Shown here in pieces: positions 7,185 through 15,174 of a DNA stretch of 20,454 bases. Within the stretch, counting starts at the first letter, position 1. Each line of letters starts with the position of its first letter. The notes under the pieces are model-generated. The model did no database searches, had not been told where the DNA came from, and was given only the letters and a program-made list of their open reading frames with translations. Position numbers and translations under genes: made by a program. The stretch spans positions 1 to 20,454 of the forward strand of contig DATJIC010000045.1 in assembly GCA_035493555.1 (NCBI GenBank), given 5' to 3'. The DNA comes from CAMLKC01 sp035493555. Lineage in GTDB: Bacteria > Patescibacteriota > Saccharimonadia > Saccharimonadales > Saccharimonadaceae.

Positions 7185-9998
7185 TTATAAAAGATCTTTA
7201 AGGTATTTACCTGTAAATGATTCAGCAACTTTAGTAATGGCTTCTGGCGTTCCCTCGGCAACTACCATACCGCCGCCAAGACCACCCTCAGGGCCCATGT
7301 CAATCACGTGATCTGCCGATTTAATAACGTCGAGGTTGTGTTCGATAATAACCATACTGTTGCCGCCCGAAATAAGTTTTTGCAAAATGCCGAGCAAACG
7401 TTTTACATCGGCACTATGAAGACCAGTCGTGGGTTCATCAAGGATATAAAGTGTTTTGCCTGTCGCACGGCGCGAGAGTTCGGTAGCAAGCTTTATACGC
7501 TGCGCTTCGCCACCACTAAAGGTTGTTGCCGGCTGGCCAAGGCGGATATATCCAAGCCCAACTTCAACAAGTGTTGTTAATTTGCGCGAGATGGTCGGAA
7601 CGTTCTCGAAAAATTCAGCCGCCTGCTCGACCGTCATCTCCAGTACATCGCTGATCGTTTTATCCTTGAACTTAATTTCAAGCGCTTCGCGGTTATAGCG
7701 TTTACCGCCACATTCGTCACAGGTCACATAAACATCGGGCAAAAAGTGCATTTCGATTTTGATAACGCCGTCGCCCTGGCAGTTTTCACAGCGGCCGCCC
7801 TTAACGTTAAAGCTAAAGCGCCCAGCTTTATATCCACGGATATTCGCCTCGGGGGTACCGGCAAAGAGTTCACGGATAGGTGTAAATACTCCTGTATATG
7901 TTGCGGGGTTGGAACGTGGCGTCCGTCCAATTGCCGATTGGTCAATAACAATTGCCTTATCAAGATGGTTAATACCCTCGATGTTTTCGTGGGCGCCAGG
8001 TACCGTTTGCGCACGGTGGAGCCGCGCCGATAATTCTTTGGCTAAAATATCATTCACCAGCGTCGACTTACCGCTGCCGCTCACGCCGCTCACGACGGTC
8101 ATTACCCCAAGAGGAAACGCTACGTCAATATTCTTGAGATTATTCTCACGGGCACCGCGGATTATTAGTTTGCGGTCTTTCTCTATGGCCCGGCGTTTCT
8201 TAGGTACGTCGATCTTCTCAATGCCAGAGAGATACCGGCCGGTAATACTGTCTTTTTGCTTCGCCACTTCTTCTGGCGTGCCTGCTGCAACGACTTCGCC
8301 GCCCGCAACACCGGCACCGGGACCAATATCAAGCAGGTAATCCGCTTGGCGGATCGTATCTTCGTCGTGTTCGACAACAAGAACGGTATTACCAAGATCA
8401 CGAAGACGCTTGAGCGTTGCAATCAGCCGGTCGTTGTCCCGCTGATGGAGGCCGATTGATGGCTCGTCGAGCACGTATAATACACCCTGAAGCCCCGAGC
8501 CAATTTGGGTCGCAAGTCGAATACGCTGCGCCTCGCCGCCCGAAAGCGTGTTGGCCGCCCGGGCAAGTTCCAGGTAGTTAAGCCCCACGTTACTCATAAA
8601 TCCTAGGCGGTCGGTAATTTCTTTTACGATCTGCCGAGCAATAAAACGCTCCTGCTCAGTCAGCTTTAAAACGTTCGTGAATAGCTCCAGGGCCTCGTCG
8701 ATACCCATGTTACAGACATCCATAATACTAAGGCTATGAACGGTTACGGCAAGCACCACCGGCTTCAGACGGTTGCCGTTACAGGCATGGCACTTGCGTT
8801 CGCGCATAAACCGTTCGATATCTTTGCGCATAAACTCGCTGTCGGTTTCTTTGTGGCGGCGTTCAAGGTTAGGAATCACTCCTTCGTAGGTTGATTCGTA
8901 GTGACGGCCAGCGCCAATATCCACCCGGTACTTTTGGGCGCCTGTACCGTACAGAATCATCTCCAGGTCTTCGCTTTTTAGCTGCTTTACCGGCACATGC
9001 AAGTTAAAACCGTGCGCGTCAGCCACCTTGGCAAGACGCTTCATGTACCACGCGTCGCTGTTAACGCGGTTATAGGGGCGTATCGCCCCCTCGGCAATAG
9101 TGAGGTTGGGGTTAAAAACCAGGTCGGGATCAACCTCAAGGCGCGATCCAAGCCCGGTACATACAGGACAAGCACCCTGCGGCGCGTTAAAGCTAAATAG
9201 CCGAGGTTCAAGCTCGGGAATCTCCTCGTTCGGATGATCGACACAGGCATAGCGCTGGCTATAAATTGTTGTTTCGTCTTTATCAACGTTGAGCAGTTCA
9301 ACTACGCCGTCGGCAAGCTCCAACGCCTGCTCAACAGATTGGGTGACGCGGCCCTGAGCGTCGCTGTTAACCGCAATACGGTCAACGACAATTTCAATAT
9401 TGTGCTTGTAGCTTTTTTGAAGATCGGGAAATTCATCGAGTGAATAAACGACGCCGTCCACCCGCGCACGAGCAAACCCCAACCGGCGGTATTGTTCGGG
9501 GATGTGGGCAAACTCGCCTTTTTTCTCTTTGACGATCGGCGCCAGTATCATCAGGCGCGTCCCTTCGTCGATCTTCATGATTTCATCGATAATGGCCTGT
9601 GGCGTCCGGCGGGAGACTTCTTTACCGCAAACGGGACAATGAGGCACGCCGATACGTGCGAACAGGAGGCGTAGATAGTCATAAATCTCTGTCACCGTAG
9701 CAACCGTTGAACGGGGGTTGCGGCTGGTCGATTTTTGGTCAATGGAAATGGCAGGACTCAGGCCATCAATAGATTCGACATCCGGCTTGTCCATAATGCC
9801 CAAGAACTGGCGGGCATAACTGGAAAGGCTTTCAACGTAACGGCGCTGTCCTTCAGCGTAAATAGTGTCGAACGCAAGGCTCGACTTACCCGAGCCGGAG
9901 AGCCCAGTAATAACCACCAGCTTATCGCGGGGGATCTCCACGCTGATGTTCTTGAGATTGTGCTCACGGGCACCAGTAACACGAATAACCTCTGGCAT
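7185..9998 (-). CDS. uvrA: Excinuclease ABC subunit A (UvrA)
   Basis: A 937-aa DNA damage sensor of nucleotide excision repair; it acts as a dimer with UvrB. Two ABC ATPase modules are complete: Walker A GLSGSGKS (32-39) and GVSGSGKS (638-645), signatures LSGGEAQR (485-492) and FSGGEAQR (827-834), and Walker B segments ending in DEP (511-513 and 854-856). The C-terminal zinc module has C737, C740, C760 and C763. The insertion-domain zinc site has C252, C277 and C280, but the second cysteine of the first pair is replaced by His255 (CVDH). Length is normal. The ATG at 9998 lies 8 nt after an extended -10 box, suggesting a leaderless mRNA. It is a single gene. Confidence 0.97.
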   Translation of the reverse strand: MPEVIRVTGAREHNLKNISVEIPRDKLVVITGLSGSGKSSLAFDTIYAEGQRRYVESLSSYARQFLGIMDKPDVESIDGLSPAISIDQKSTSRNPRSTVATVTEIYDYLRLLFARIGVPHCPVCGKEVSRRTPQAIIDEIMKIDEGTRLMILAPIVKEKKGEFAHIPEQYRRLGFARARVDGVVYSLDEFPDLQKSYKHNIEIVVDRIAVNSDAQGRVTQSVEQALELADGVVELLNVDKDETTIYSQRYACVDHPNEEIPELEPRLFSFNAPQGACPVCTGLGSRLEVDPDLVFNPNLTIAEGAIRPYNRVNSDAWYMKRLAKVADAHGFNLHVPVKQLKSEDLEMILYGTGAQKYRVDIGAGRHYESTYEGVIPNLERRHKETDSEFMRKDIERFMRERKCHACNGNRLKPVVLAVTVHSLSIMDVCNMGIDEALELFTNVLKLTEQERFIARQIVKEITDRLGFMSNVGLNYLELARAANTLSGGEAQRIRLATQIGSGLQGVLYVLDEPSIGLHQRDNDRLIATLKRLRDLGNTVLVVEHDEDTIRQADYLLDIGPGAGVAGGEVVAAGTPEEVAKQKDSITGRYLSGIEKIDVPKKRRAIEKDRKLIIRGARENNLKNIDVAFPLGVMTVVSGVSGSGKSTLVNDILAKELSARLHRAQTVPGAHENIEGINHLDKAIVIDQSAIGRTPRSNPATYTGVFTPIRELFAGTPEANIRGYKAGRFSFNVKGGRCENCQGDGVIKIEMHFLPDVYVTCDECGGKRYNREALEIKFKDKTISDVLEMTVEQAAEFFENVPTISRKLTTLVEVGLGYIRLGQPATTFSGGEAQRIKLATELSRRATGKTLYILDEPTTGLHSADVKRLLGILQKLISGGNSMVIIEHNLDVIKSADHVIDMGPEGGLGGGMVVAEGTPEAITKVAESFTGKYLKDLL

Positions 9999-10006
9999 AA
10001 CGCCTT

Positions 10007-10015
10007 AGTATAGCA
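10007..10015 (-). promoter_or_regulatory. Extended -10 promoter of uvrA, leaderless type
   Basis: TGCTATACT on the minus strand ends 8 nt before the uvrA ATG. No Shine-Dalgarno fits in the remaining space. No LexA-type box was recognised. Confidence 0.6.
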
Positions 10016-10033
10016 TAAAAAAGGCCGGTGTTT

Positions 10034-10774
10034 CTAGTCCTGGGAGCTCAGCTCGTCAATGCGGTAATACTTAGATGCCACCAAAATCTTAAGCGGATCC
10101 CACACTCGGCGTGCCTTTTTATGGGTCAGGGTACTGAGTTTCACTAAAATGAGTATGAGCATGCTTAAAGCCGTACATAGCAACGCTGTCACGATTTTTA
10201 GAATTAGTGACTCGCCCGTGTCAATCATAAGAATAAACGCCAAAGTAATCGAGAACAGCACGAGCATAACGGTCCATTCGTTACTAAAAACCTTGTTGCC
10301 TACCTGCATGGCATAGTTCGTCCGGTTCTGCTGGTTGGCGACGAGCTTTTCGAGCACTTTGGTCATTTCGTCTTTGTGCGACCCTTTATAGTCTACGCAA
10401 AAGCTGATCAGCTCTTCGTACTCTTTCTCGGCAGCCTTAAGGTGGTTCTCGGACGTCTTGTTGGCGTAGCGTGTCATACGGGTATGGATCTCGTCTTTTA
10501 TGCTATCCGGAAACGCTTTAATGCTAAGCATAATAGCAAATATAGCATTCGCTTCTGCGCGGACAATCCGGTGCAGCTCCTCAATTCGGCCCTTTTGCGC
10601 GGCCAAAATCGGAGATATATAAAAACCGTACAAAAACGAGTTAACAGAGAAGAGCGTTAGCGTCGCGGTCGTAAACTTGATTCGCGGGAGCATGAACAGC
10701 AGCACGAAGAATACAACAAAGAAAAAAGCAAAGAACCAACTTAGGCGGATTTTAGTAAGAATAAACGTTTTCAT
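10034..10774 (-). CDS. Four-TM membrane protein, bestrophin-like (DUF4239-type)
   Basis: A 246-aa membrane protein. Two helices lie near the N-terminus (about 11-30 and 34-58), a long charged helical region in the middle (about 60-165), two more helices at about 167-184 and 189-212, and a basic C-terminal tail. The layout and the segment with RAEANAIFAI (72-81) recall the DUF4239 bestrophin-like family, whose function is unknown and possibly channel-like. That assignment is from pattern memory and moderate at best. A possible -10 box TATCAT ends 7 nt before the ATG and there is no Shine-Dalgarno. It is divergent from the 94-aa membrane gene across a 120-bp gap. Confidence 0.75.
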   Translation of the reverse strand: MKTFILTKIRLSWFFAFFFVVFFVLLFMLPRIKFTTATLTLFSVNSFLYGFYISPILAAQKGRIEELHRIVRAEANAIFAIMLSIKAFPDSIKDEIHTRMTRYANKTSENHLKAAEKEYEELISFCVDYKGSHKDEMTKVLEKLVANQQNRTNYAMQVGNKVFSNEWTVMLVLFSITLAFILMIDTGESLILKIVTALLCTALSMLILILVKLSTLTHKKARRVWDPLKILVASKYYRIDELSSQD

Positions 10775-10833
10775 TGCTTTTATGATATATTACATTTCAC
10801 TAAAGCACCATGCTAATTATATCGCTTATCTTT

Positions 10834-10860
10834 GCATGCTTTTGACAAAAATGCTATATT
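10834..10860 (+). promoter_or_regulatory. Probable promoter of the 94-aa membrane protein
   Basis: The extended -10 TGCTATATT ends near 10860, and a weak -35 TTGCAT lies 17 bases upstream of the hexamer. Two TTGACA motifs (about 10842 and 10859) also occur but do not have a good -10 at the right distance. The leader would be about 28 nt and carries a Shine-Dalgarno. Confidence 0.45.
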
Positions 10861-10894
10861 GACATGAAATATATTTACTAAAAGAGGTGGAGCT

Positions 10895-11179
10895 GTGAAA
10901 AAAGCCGCGTTTATTGCAATCCTTGTTGTCGCCTGCCTGGCTGTTTTTCTCAAATCCGGCATTCTTGATTCGCTGATGCTTTTTATCCTTGCGGGGGTTA
11001 TACCGGGTACCAGCTATGCTATTCCCTCGACATTCATGCTGCTGCTCATTACCTGTGTAATGTGGCTGCTCATTTTTAACCTGCTCCCATTTGATCTCTC
11101 CCGTTCCGAGGTATCAAAGCCAAAAAAGAAAGCTGCGGCAAAAAAGACCCTGCCCAAACAGCGTTATAAGCAGGTCTAG
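10895..11179 (+). CDS. Small hydrophobic membrane protein, unknown function
   Basis: A 94-aa protein with a GTG start set by AGAGGTGG lying 4 nt upstream. Hydrophobic segments lie at about 4-20, 24-38 and 45-64, followed by a lysine-rich cytoplasmic tail (75-92, with KPKKKAAAKK). No family was recognised. The strong ribosome binding site and a plausible promoter support a real gene. Its stop codon overlaps that of the converging sbcB by 4 bases (CTAG at 11176-11179). It is divergent from the bestrophin-like gene, so the two may share regulation. Confidence 0.7.
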   Translation: MKKAAFIAILVVACLAVFLKSGILDSLMLFILAGVIPGTSYAIPSTFMLLLITCVMWLLIFNLLPFDLSRSEVSKPKKKAAAKKTLPKQRYKQV

Positions 11180-12609
11180 CCCTCGCTCTCCTGATCCATC
11201 GTGTCACTCGGATAAACACTCTCAGCCCACAAATGAAGCTCCTGCAAAACAAACTGCTGGTCGTCGGTGGCTTTTACAGCAAGTGCTTGAAGTGATTTCA
11301 TAAAGCGCGGAAGCTGCAGCGTTAGGCGCACTCCCCGCCACCATTCCCATTCGCGCGCCTCGTCTTCACTAAGGCTTTTGGGGTAACTGCGTGCTTTGTA
11401 GTGCAGCAGAAGCGGCACAAGGCGGTCGTCGGAAAATTCAGGATGAAAATCTGCCAGTTCCCGTTCGGTGGCATTACGGACCGTCTCAATCCGCAGCCGG
11501 TCACGATCGCCCACAAAACCGTCGTACAGCTGCGCCTCCGGATCGGTGGCTTTTTTAAAGTCCGGCTTGGATTCAAAAATACTGCGGATGTTCTCTGCAA
11601 AATTTGGGTACGCAAGAAGGGCTGCTTTATGCGCCTCGATCGTGGCTTGGTCCAGTTTTATTTTTTGCCATCCGTCGGCCTGCTCTAGTACGCCTAACGG
11701 CGCGACAGCCGGCGCCCTGTTATACTGGAGCTCTTTCACCGGCAAGGCCACAAACCCTTCTTTTTGCCGTTCGTCCCACGATGCGTAGAGCTTTTTCTTG
11801 AGTTCTTCGCTGCTAAGCGCAACAAACTGAGCCGGATCATGCCGCAAATCGTAAACGACCACATTGCCGTTCTTGCCGCTTGTCAGCGGAAACGCCACGG
11901 TTGTTTTGTCAAACTCCGAGGCATACCGACCGCTCGTATAGACAAACGGCTTTTTATCATCGAGATTAACCAGCTGTTTTATTTTGTTTTTATCGCGCAT
12001 GCCCAGCAAATACTCATATAGGTTCGGCTGTTTTTGTTTGATGAGCTTAGTAACAGCAATCAGCGCCTCCACGTCGCTTAACGCGTCGTGGGCTTTAAAG
12101 TGATCAATCCCGTTCTCTTTAGTAAGAAGTTCGAGCCGGTTTGTTGCCTTGCCATCTTTTACCGGCCACGTAATTCCCTCGGGGCGAAGCGCGCGCGTCA
12201 TTCGTACGACATCAAGAAGATCCCAGCGCGAACGTCCCTCTTTCCAGCACCACTCATAGGGGTCCCTGAAGTTGCGCCATAAATGATACCGAATAAACTC
12301 ATCGTCAAACCGGATATTATTAAAGCCGACCGTCATCGTATCGGGCGTAAATATTTCATCGGTCAAAAGCTGCGCAAACTCAGCCTCGGTAAGGCCGTCG
12401 GCCTGCGTTGCTTGGGGCGTGATATGCGTTACCAGTGAAGCCTCCGGCGAAGGCAGCGTATCGTCGTTTAGCTTCACGAGAACGTTATATGGCTCGCCGA
12501 CCGGCTCTAGGTCTTCTGTCGTGCGGATGCCGGCAAACTGCATGATCCTATCACTCCGCGGATCAAGACCGCTCGTCTCTAGGTCATAAAAGAAAAAAGT
12601 CTTGGGCAT
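11176..12609 (-). CDS. sbcB: Exodeoxyribonuclease I (ExoI/SbcB)
   Basis: A 477-aa DEDDh-type 3'-5' single-strand DNA exonuclease, acting in mismatch repair and recombination clean-up. Catalytic residues are visible: Asp9 and Glu11 in FYDLETSG, the Asp102/Asp103 pair in NNIRFDDEF, and His174 and Asp179 in AHDALSDVEA. SRWDLLDVVRMTRALRPEGI closely follows the E. coli enzyme as remembered, whose length is about 475. The start at 12609 (MPKTFFFYD) is preferred. The frame is open eight more codons to 12633, but that would place a promoter-like TGTTATGCT inside the gene and gives an unconserved extension. It lies downstream of obg behind a terminator. Confidence 0.93.
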   Translation of the reverse strand: MPKTFFFYDLETSGLDPRSDRIMQFAGIRTTEDLEPVGEPYNVLVKLNDDTLPSPEASLVTHITPQATQADGLTEAEFAQLLTDEIFTPDTMTVGFNNIRFDDEFIRYHLWRNFRDPYEWCWKEGRSRWDLLDVVRMTRALRPEGITWPVKDGKATNRLELLTKENGIDHFKAHDALSDVEALIAVTKLIKQKQPNLYEYLLGMRDKNKIKQLVNLDDKKPFVYTSGRYASEFDKTTVAFPLTSGKNGNVVVYDLRHDPAQFVALSSEELKKKLYASWDERQKEGFVALPVKELQYNRAPAVAPLGVLEQADGWQKIKLDQATIEAHKAALLAYPNFAENIRSIFESKPDFKKATDPEAQLYDGFVGDRDRLRIETVRNATERELADFHPEFSDDRLVPLLLHYKARSYPKSLSEDEAREWEWWRGVRLTLQLPRFMKSLQALAVKATDDQQFVLQELHLWAESVYPSDTMDQESEG

Positions 12610-12615
12610 ACCTCT

Positions 12616-12624
12616 AGCATAACA
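12616..12624 (-). promoter_or_regulatory. Possible extended -10 promoter of sbcB
   Basis: TGTTATGCT on the minus strand ends 6 nt before the ATG at 12609. The intervening AGAGGT could be a Shine-Dalgarno but is too close to the ATG to work well. The element begins at the end of the obg terminator T-run. Confidence 0.4.
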
Positions 12625-12646
12625 AAAAATCACGCCTTAAGGCATG
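12624..12646 (-). terminator. Terminator of obg
   Basis: On the minus strand CATGCC and GGCGTG pair (one G-U) around TTAA, followed by A and six T. It starts about 18 bases after the obg stop codon, just before the sbcB promoter. Confidence 0.75.
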
Positions 12647-12663
12647 CCATTCACCAATACAGC

Positions 12664-13950
12664 CTATTGTTCTACGAGAGTAAATTCTTTGTCGGCAATA
12701 ACAATCGTGCTATCACCTTTGGCGCCGGCGCGGGAAAGCTCGTGCGAGATACCCATGCGGTGCATGATATCCCGGAGCCGGTTAAGACCCTCGAAGTTGT
12801 CAAAGTTTGTCCGGCGTGCAAACTTTTCTATCTTATCGCCGCTTACAATGAAGTAGCCTGTCTCTTCGTCTTTTGCTACCGTCCAGGCTTCAGCTACCTG
12901 CGAATCGCTGAGGCTGATGGTTGGCATGTCGCTGCTTTCTTCTTCCATTTCGTCAAGCAGCACACGCTCGGCCTGAACCTTCTTTCGTAATGCCCGCAGA
13001 ACTTCCGTCGTCCCCTTATGTGCCGTCGATGAAATAGCAAAAACTTCAGCATTTTTGCCCGCTGCTTTTTTAACAGCGTCGACTTGCATTTGAATAATAT
13101 CCTGGTCAAGACCTTCGGTTTTTGTAAGCGCAATTACTTCGGGCCGGCGAATGAGTTCGGGGCTGTAGCTTGCCAGCTCGTTTCGGATAGTTTTGTAAGC
13201 TGCCGCGACGTCGTCCGTATACACGTCGATCAGATGAAGGAGAACGGCCGTACGCTCCACATGCCGCAAAAACGCGTCCCCTAGCCCCTTGCCTTCACTA
13301 GCGCCTTCAATAAGCCCGGGAATATCGGCTATCAGTAAGCTGCCGTCGTCAATGTCCGCCACGCCAAGGTTAGGCGTAAGCGTAGTAAACGCGTAATCGG
13401 CTATTTCCGGCCGCGCATTGCTTACCACCGAAAGAAACGTGGATTTACCCGCATTTGGATACCCCACCAGGCCAACATCGGCAAGAAGTTTCAGTTCAAG
13501 CTCGGCTTCAAACGTATCACCCGGCTCACCCAGTTCGGCCATTTTTGGCGTTTGGCGTACCGATGATTTAAAGTGGGCGTTACCAAAGCCACCGTCGCCA
13601 CCCTTTGCGATAACGACACGCTGGCTGTTTTCAGTCAGGTCTGCGATAATTTCACCGTTCCGGCGCACGACCGTTCCCATAGGGACCTTTACGACAAGCG
13701 TCTCGCCGGATTTTCCATGACGGTTAGCTTTACTTCCATTACCGCCGGATTCAGCTTTAAGCTCGGGTTTGAAGCGGAAATCGATAAGCGTATTAAGGTT
13801 TTCGGTTGCCTCAAAAATAACGTCGCCGCCACGACCGCCATCGCCGCCATCCGGGCCGCCTTTGTCGACATAAATCTCATGACGAAAACTGACGTTGCCG
13901 TTGCCGCCTTTGCCCGCTTGTACGAATACCTTTGCCGTGTCAATAAACAT
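12664..13950 (-). CDS. obg: GTPase Obg/CgtA
   Basis: A 428-aa essential GTPase of large-subunit ribosome assembly, also linked to stress responses. The glycine-rich Obg fold (about 1-157) contains GGPDGGDGGRGGDV. The GTPase domain has P-loop GYPNAGKS (163-170), switch residues TTLTPNLG (189-196) and DIPG (209-212). The G4 motif reads TKTE (276-279) instead of the usual NKxD. A C-terminal OCT domain follows (about 345-425, with FIVSGDKIEKFARRTNFDN). Length is typical. The start at 13950 lies 8 nt after a perfect extended -10 box, so the mRNA is probably leaderless. The promoter is overlapped by a perfect 12-bp inverted repeat. Confidence 0.95.
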   Translation of the reverse strand: MFIDTAKVFVQAGKGGNGNVSFRHEIYVDKGGPDGGDGGRGGDVIFEATENLNTLIDFRFKPELKAESGGNGSKANRHGKSGETLVVKVPMGTVVRRNGEIIADLTENSQRVVIAKGGDGGFGNAHFKSSVRQTPKMAELGEPGDTFEAELELKLLADVGLVGYPNAGKSTFLSVVSNARPEIADYAFTTLTPNLGVADIDDGSLLIADIPGLIEGASEGKGLGDAFLRHVERTAVLLHLIDVYTDDVAAAYKTIRNELASYSPELIRRPEVIALTKTEGLDQDIIQMQVDAVKKAAGKNAEVFAISSTAHKGTTEVLRALRKKVQAERVLLDEMEEESSDMPTISLSDSQVAEAWTVAKDEETGYFIVSGDKIEKFARRTNFDNFEGLNRLRDIMHRMGISHELSRAGAKGDSTIVIADKEFTLVEQ

Positions 13951-13958
13951 TAGTGTCC

Positions 13959-13967
13959 ATTATAGCA
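13959..13967 (-). promoter_or_regulatory. Extended -10 promoter of obg, leaderless type
   Basis: TGCTATAAT, a perfect extended -10, ends 8 nt before the obg ATG. Its TG lies in the foot of the inverted repeat at 13966-13999. Confidence 0.7.
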
Positions 13968-13999
13968 CAATCACCCCTTGAAAAATAGGGGTGATTGTG
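13966..13999. repeat. Perfect 12-bp inverted repeat overlapping the obg promoter
   Basis: CACAATCACCCC (13966-13977) and GGGGTGATTGTG (13988-13999) flank a 10-base loop. It lies just after the LysM-CHAP gene (stop at 14018) and covers the region upstream of the obg -10 box. As a terminator for the LysM-CHAP gene it lacks the following U-tract. It could alternatively be an operator. Confidence 0.8.
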
Positions 14000-14017
14000 A
14001 CGTAATTACTTTTTATT

Positions 14018-15163
14018 CTAGTGAATAAAGTTAGAGACTGAGCTTGGAGCGATAGTACGGCTGGTAACGCGGTTAAAGTTATACAGATAGTTCATTTCAC
14101 TAATAGTAATGCTTCCATCCGAGTTAACCGATTCAACGATACCGACATGGCCCGCATAGTAGGAGCCGCCTTGGTAGGCGTTCCACTGGGCGATTGCACC
14201 GACCGAAGGAGTATTGTCGACACGGTAGCCTGCAGCACGTGCGTACATAGCCCAGGTTGCAGCGTTGCCCCAGAAGCTACCAACCGGAAGCCCCAGCTGC
14301 ACTCGGCGCTCGTAAGCGTACCAGGTACAGTTACCGTAGGCATAGCGGTTGCCGGCAGAGGCGCCTGCCATTTGCGCGTCAATGGTCGCGTAGCCGCCAT
14401 CGTAAGCACCCATACTTGCCGCTTCGCTAGGAGATACGTAGCCGGGACGCTCGTTCGCCGGAAGAATACCCCCAGGAATAACGATCGTCTTGCCTGCCTT
14501 TACGCCGCTTAGCTCAAGGTCGTTAAACGATACGATACGGTCGGTACTTGCCTTATACTTGGCTGCCAGGCTCGAAACAGTGTCCCCGCTTTTAACGGTA
14601 TAAATAATACCATCAGTAGTAGGGATAACCAGGTTTTTACCGGCCGAGATGGCGTCGGTTGCCAAGTTGTTCGCCCATTTCACCGTGGTTGCGGAAATAC
14701 CGAACTTCTGGCCTACCGTGCCTGCCGTATCGCCGGCCTTGCTGATGTAATGCTGAACCGTACGGCTGTCGGCTGTCGGCTGAATAATTTGAGGTTTGCT
14801 AATGACGTTATCGTCGCTTTGGGCCAGCTGGTGTTCAGCGGCAAGCGAAATCGATAGGTTGGCAACGTTACTTGCAATAGGAAGGTCAGCGCTTTCAGCG
14901 ATTCCAGCGGCAACATTGGTTGCTACAAGCTGGTCGACCGATGGTTGGTCGGTAGTCGTCGCATTTGCGTTGCTGGCTGTGGAACTCTGGGTTTCGGCGG
15001 CATTAGCGACGCTGTCCATTTTTTGAGGTGGCTGGTAGCCAATTGCTACCATGGTTATGATAAGCAAGAAAACACCTACGTATGCTGCTACAGTCGTAGA
15101 TTTAGGTCCGCCCCTGCGCTTACGTGAAGCTTTTTGGTGACGAGCAAAAACCTGTTGTTTCAA
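14018..15163 (-). CDS. Membrane-anchored LysM-CHAP peptidoglycan hydrolase
   Basis: A 381-aa envelope protein. A basic N-terminus (KASRKRRGGPK) and one helix (about 25-43) anchor it, with the rest outside. An Ala/Ser/Thr-rich linker (50-130) leads to two LysM glycan-binding domains (about 137-181 and 187-230) and a CHAP amidase/endopeptidase domain (about 270-370) with catalytic Cys279 in GNCTWYA, His339 in GHVGIV and the Glu356/Asn358 region in ISEMNY. It probably cuts peptidoglycan in cell separation or host contact. The start is uncertain: the TTG at 15163 has no Shine-Dalgarno and lies in a small hairpin, whereas an in-frame ATT at 15214 lies 6 nt after AGGAGA and would add 17 residues. 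A leader of about 280 nt precedes it. Confidence 0.9.
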   Translation of the reverse strand: MKQQVFARHQKASRKRRGGPKSTTVAAYVGVFLLIITMVAIGYQPPQKMDSVANAAETQSSTASNANATTTDQPSVDQLVATNVAAGIAESADLPIASNVANLSISLAAEHQLAQSDDNVISKPQIIQPTADSRTVQHYISKAGDTAGTVGQKFGISATTVKWANNLATDAISAGKNLVIPTTDGIIYTVKSGDTVSSLAAKYKASTDRIVSFNDLELSGVKAGKTIVIPGGILPANERPGYVSPSEAASMGAYDGGYATIDAQMAGASAGNRYAYGNCTWYAYERRVQLGLPVGSFWGNAATWAMYARAAGYRVDNTPSVGAIAQWNAYQGGSYYAGHVGIVESVNSDGSITISEMNYLYNFNRVTSRTIAPSSVSNFIH

Positions 15164-15174
15164 CTCAGCAGTTG
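15161..15174 (-). promoter_or_regulatory. Hairpin covering the TTG start of the LysM-CHAP gene
   Basis: On the minus strand CAACT and AGTTG pair around GCTG, with the TTG codon in the 3' arm. If TTG is the start it would be partly hidden. A five-codon frame (ATG at 15177) also ends in TGA overlapping this TTG, which could couple translation. Confidence 0.35.

Noticed and set aside
12610..12633. An eight-residue N-terminal extension of SbcB
   Set aside because: It covers the obg terminator T-run and a promoter-like element. ExoI proteins begin close to the DxE motif, as the shorter form does.
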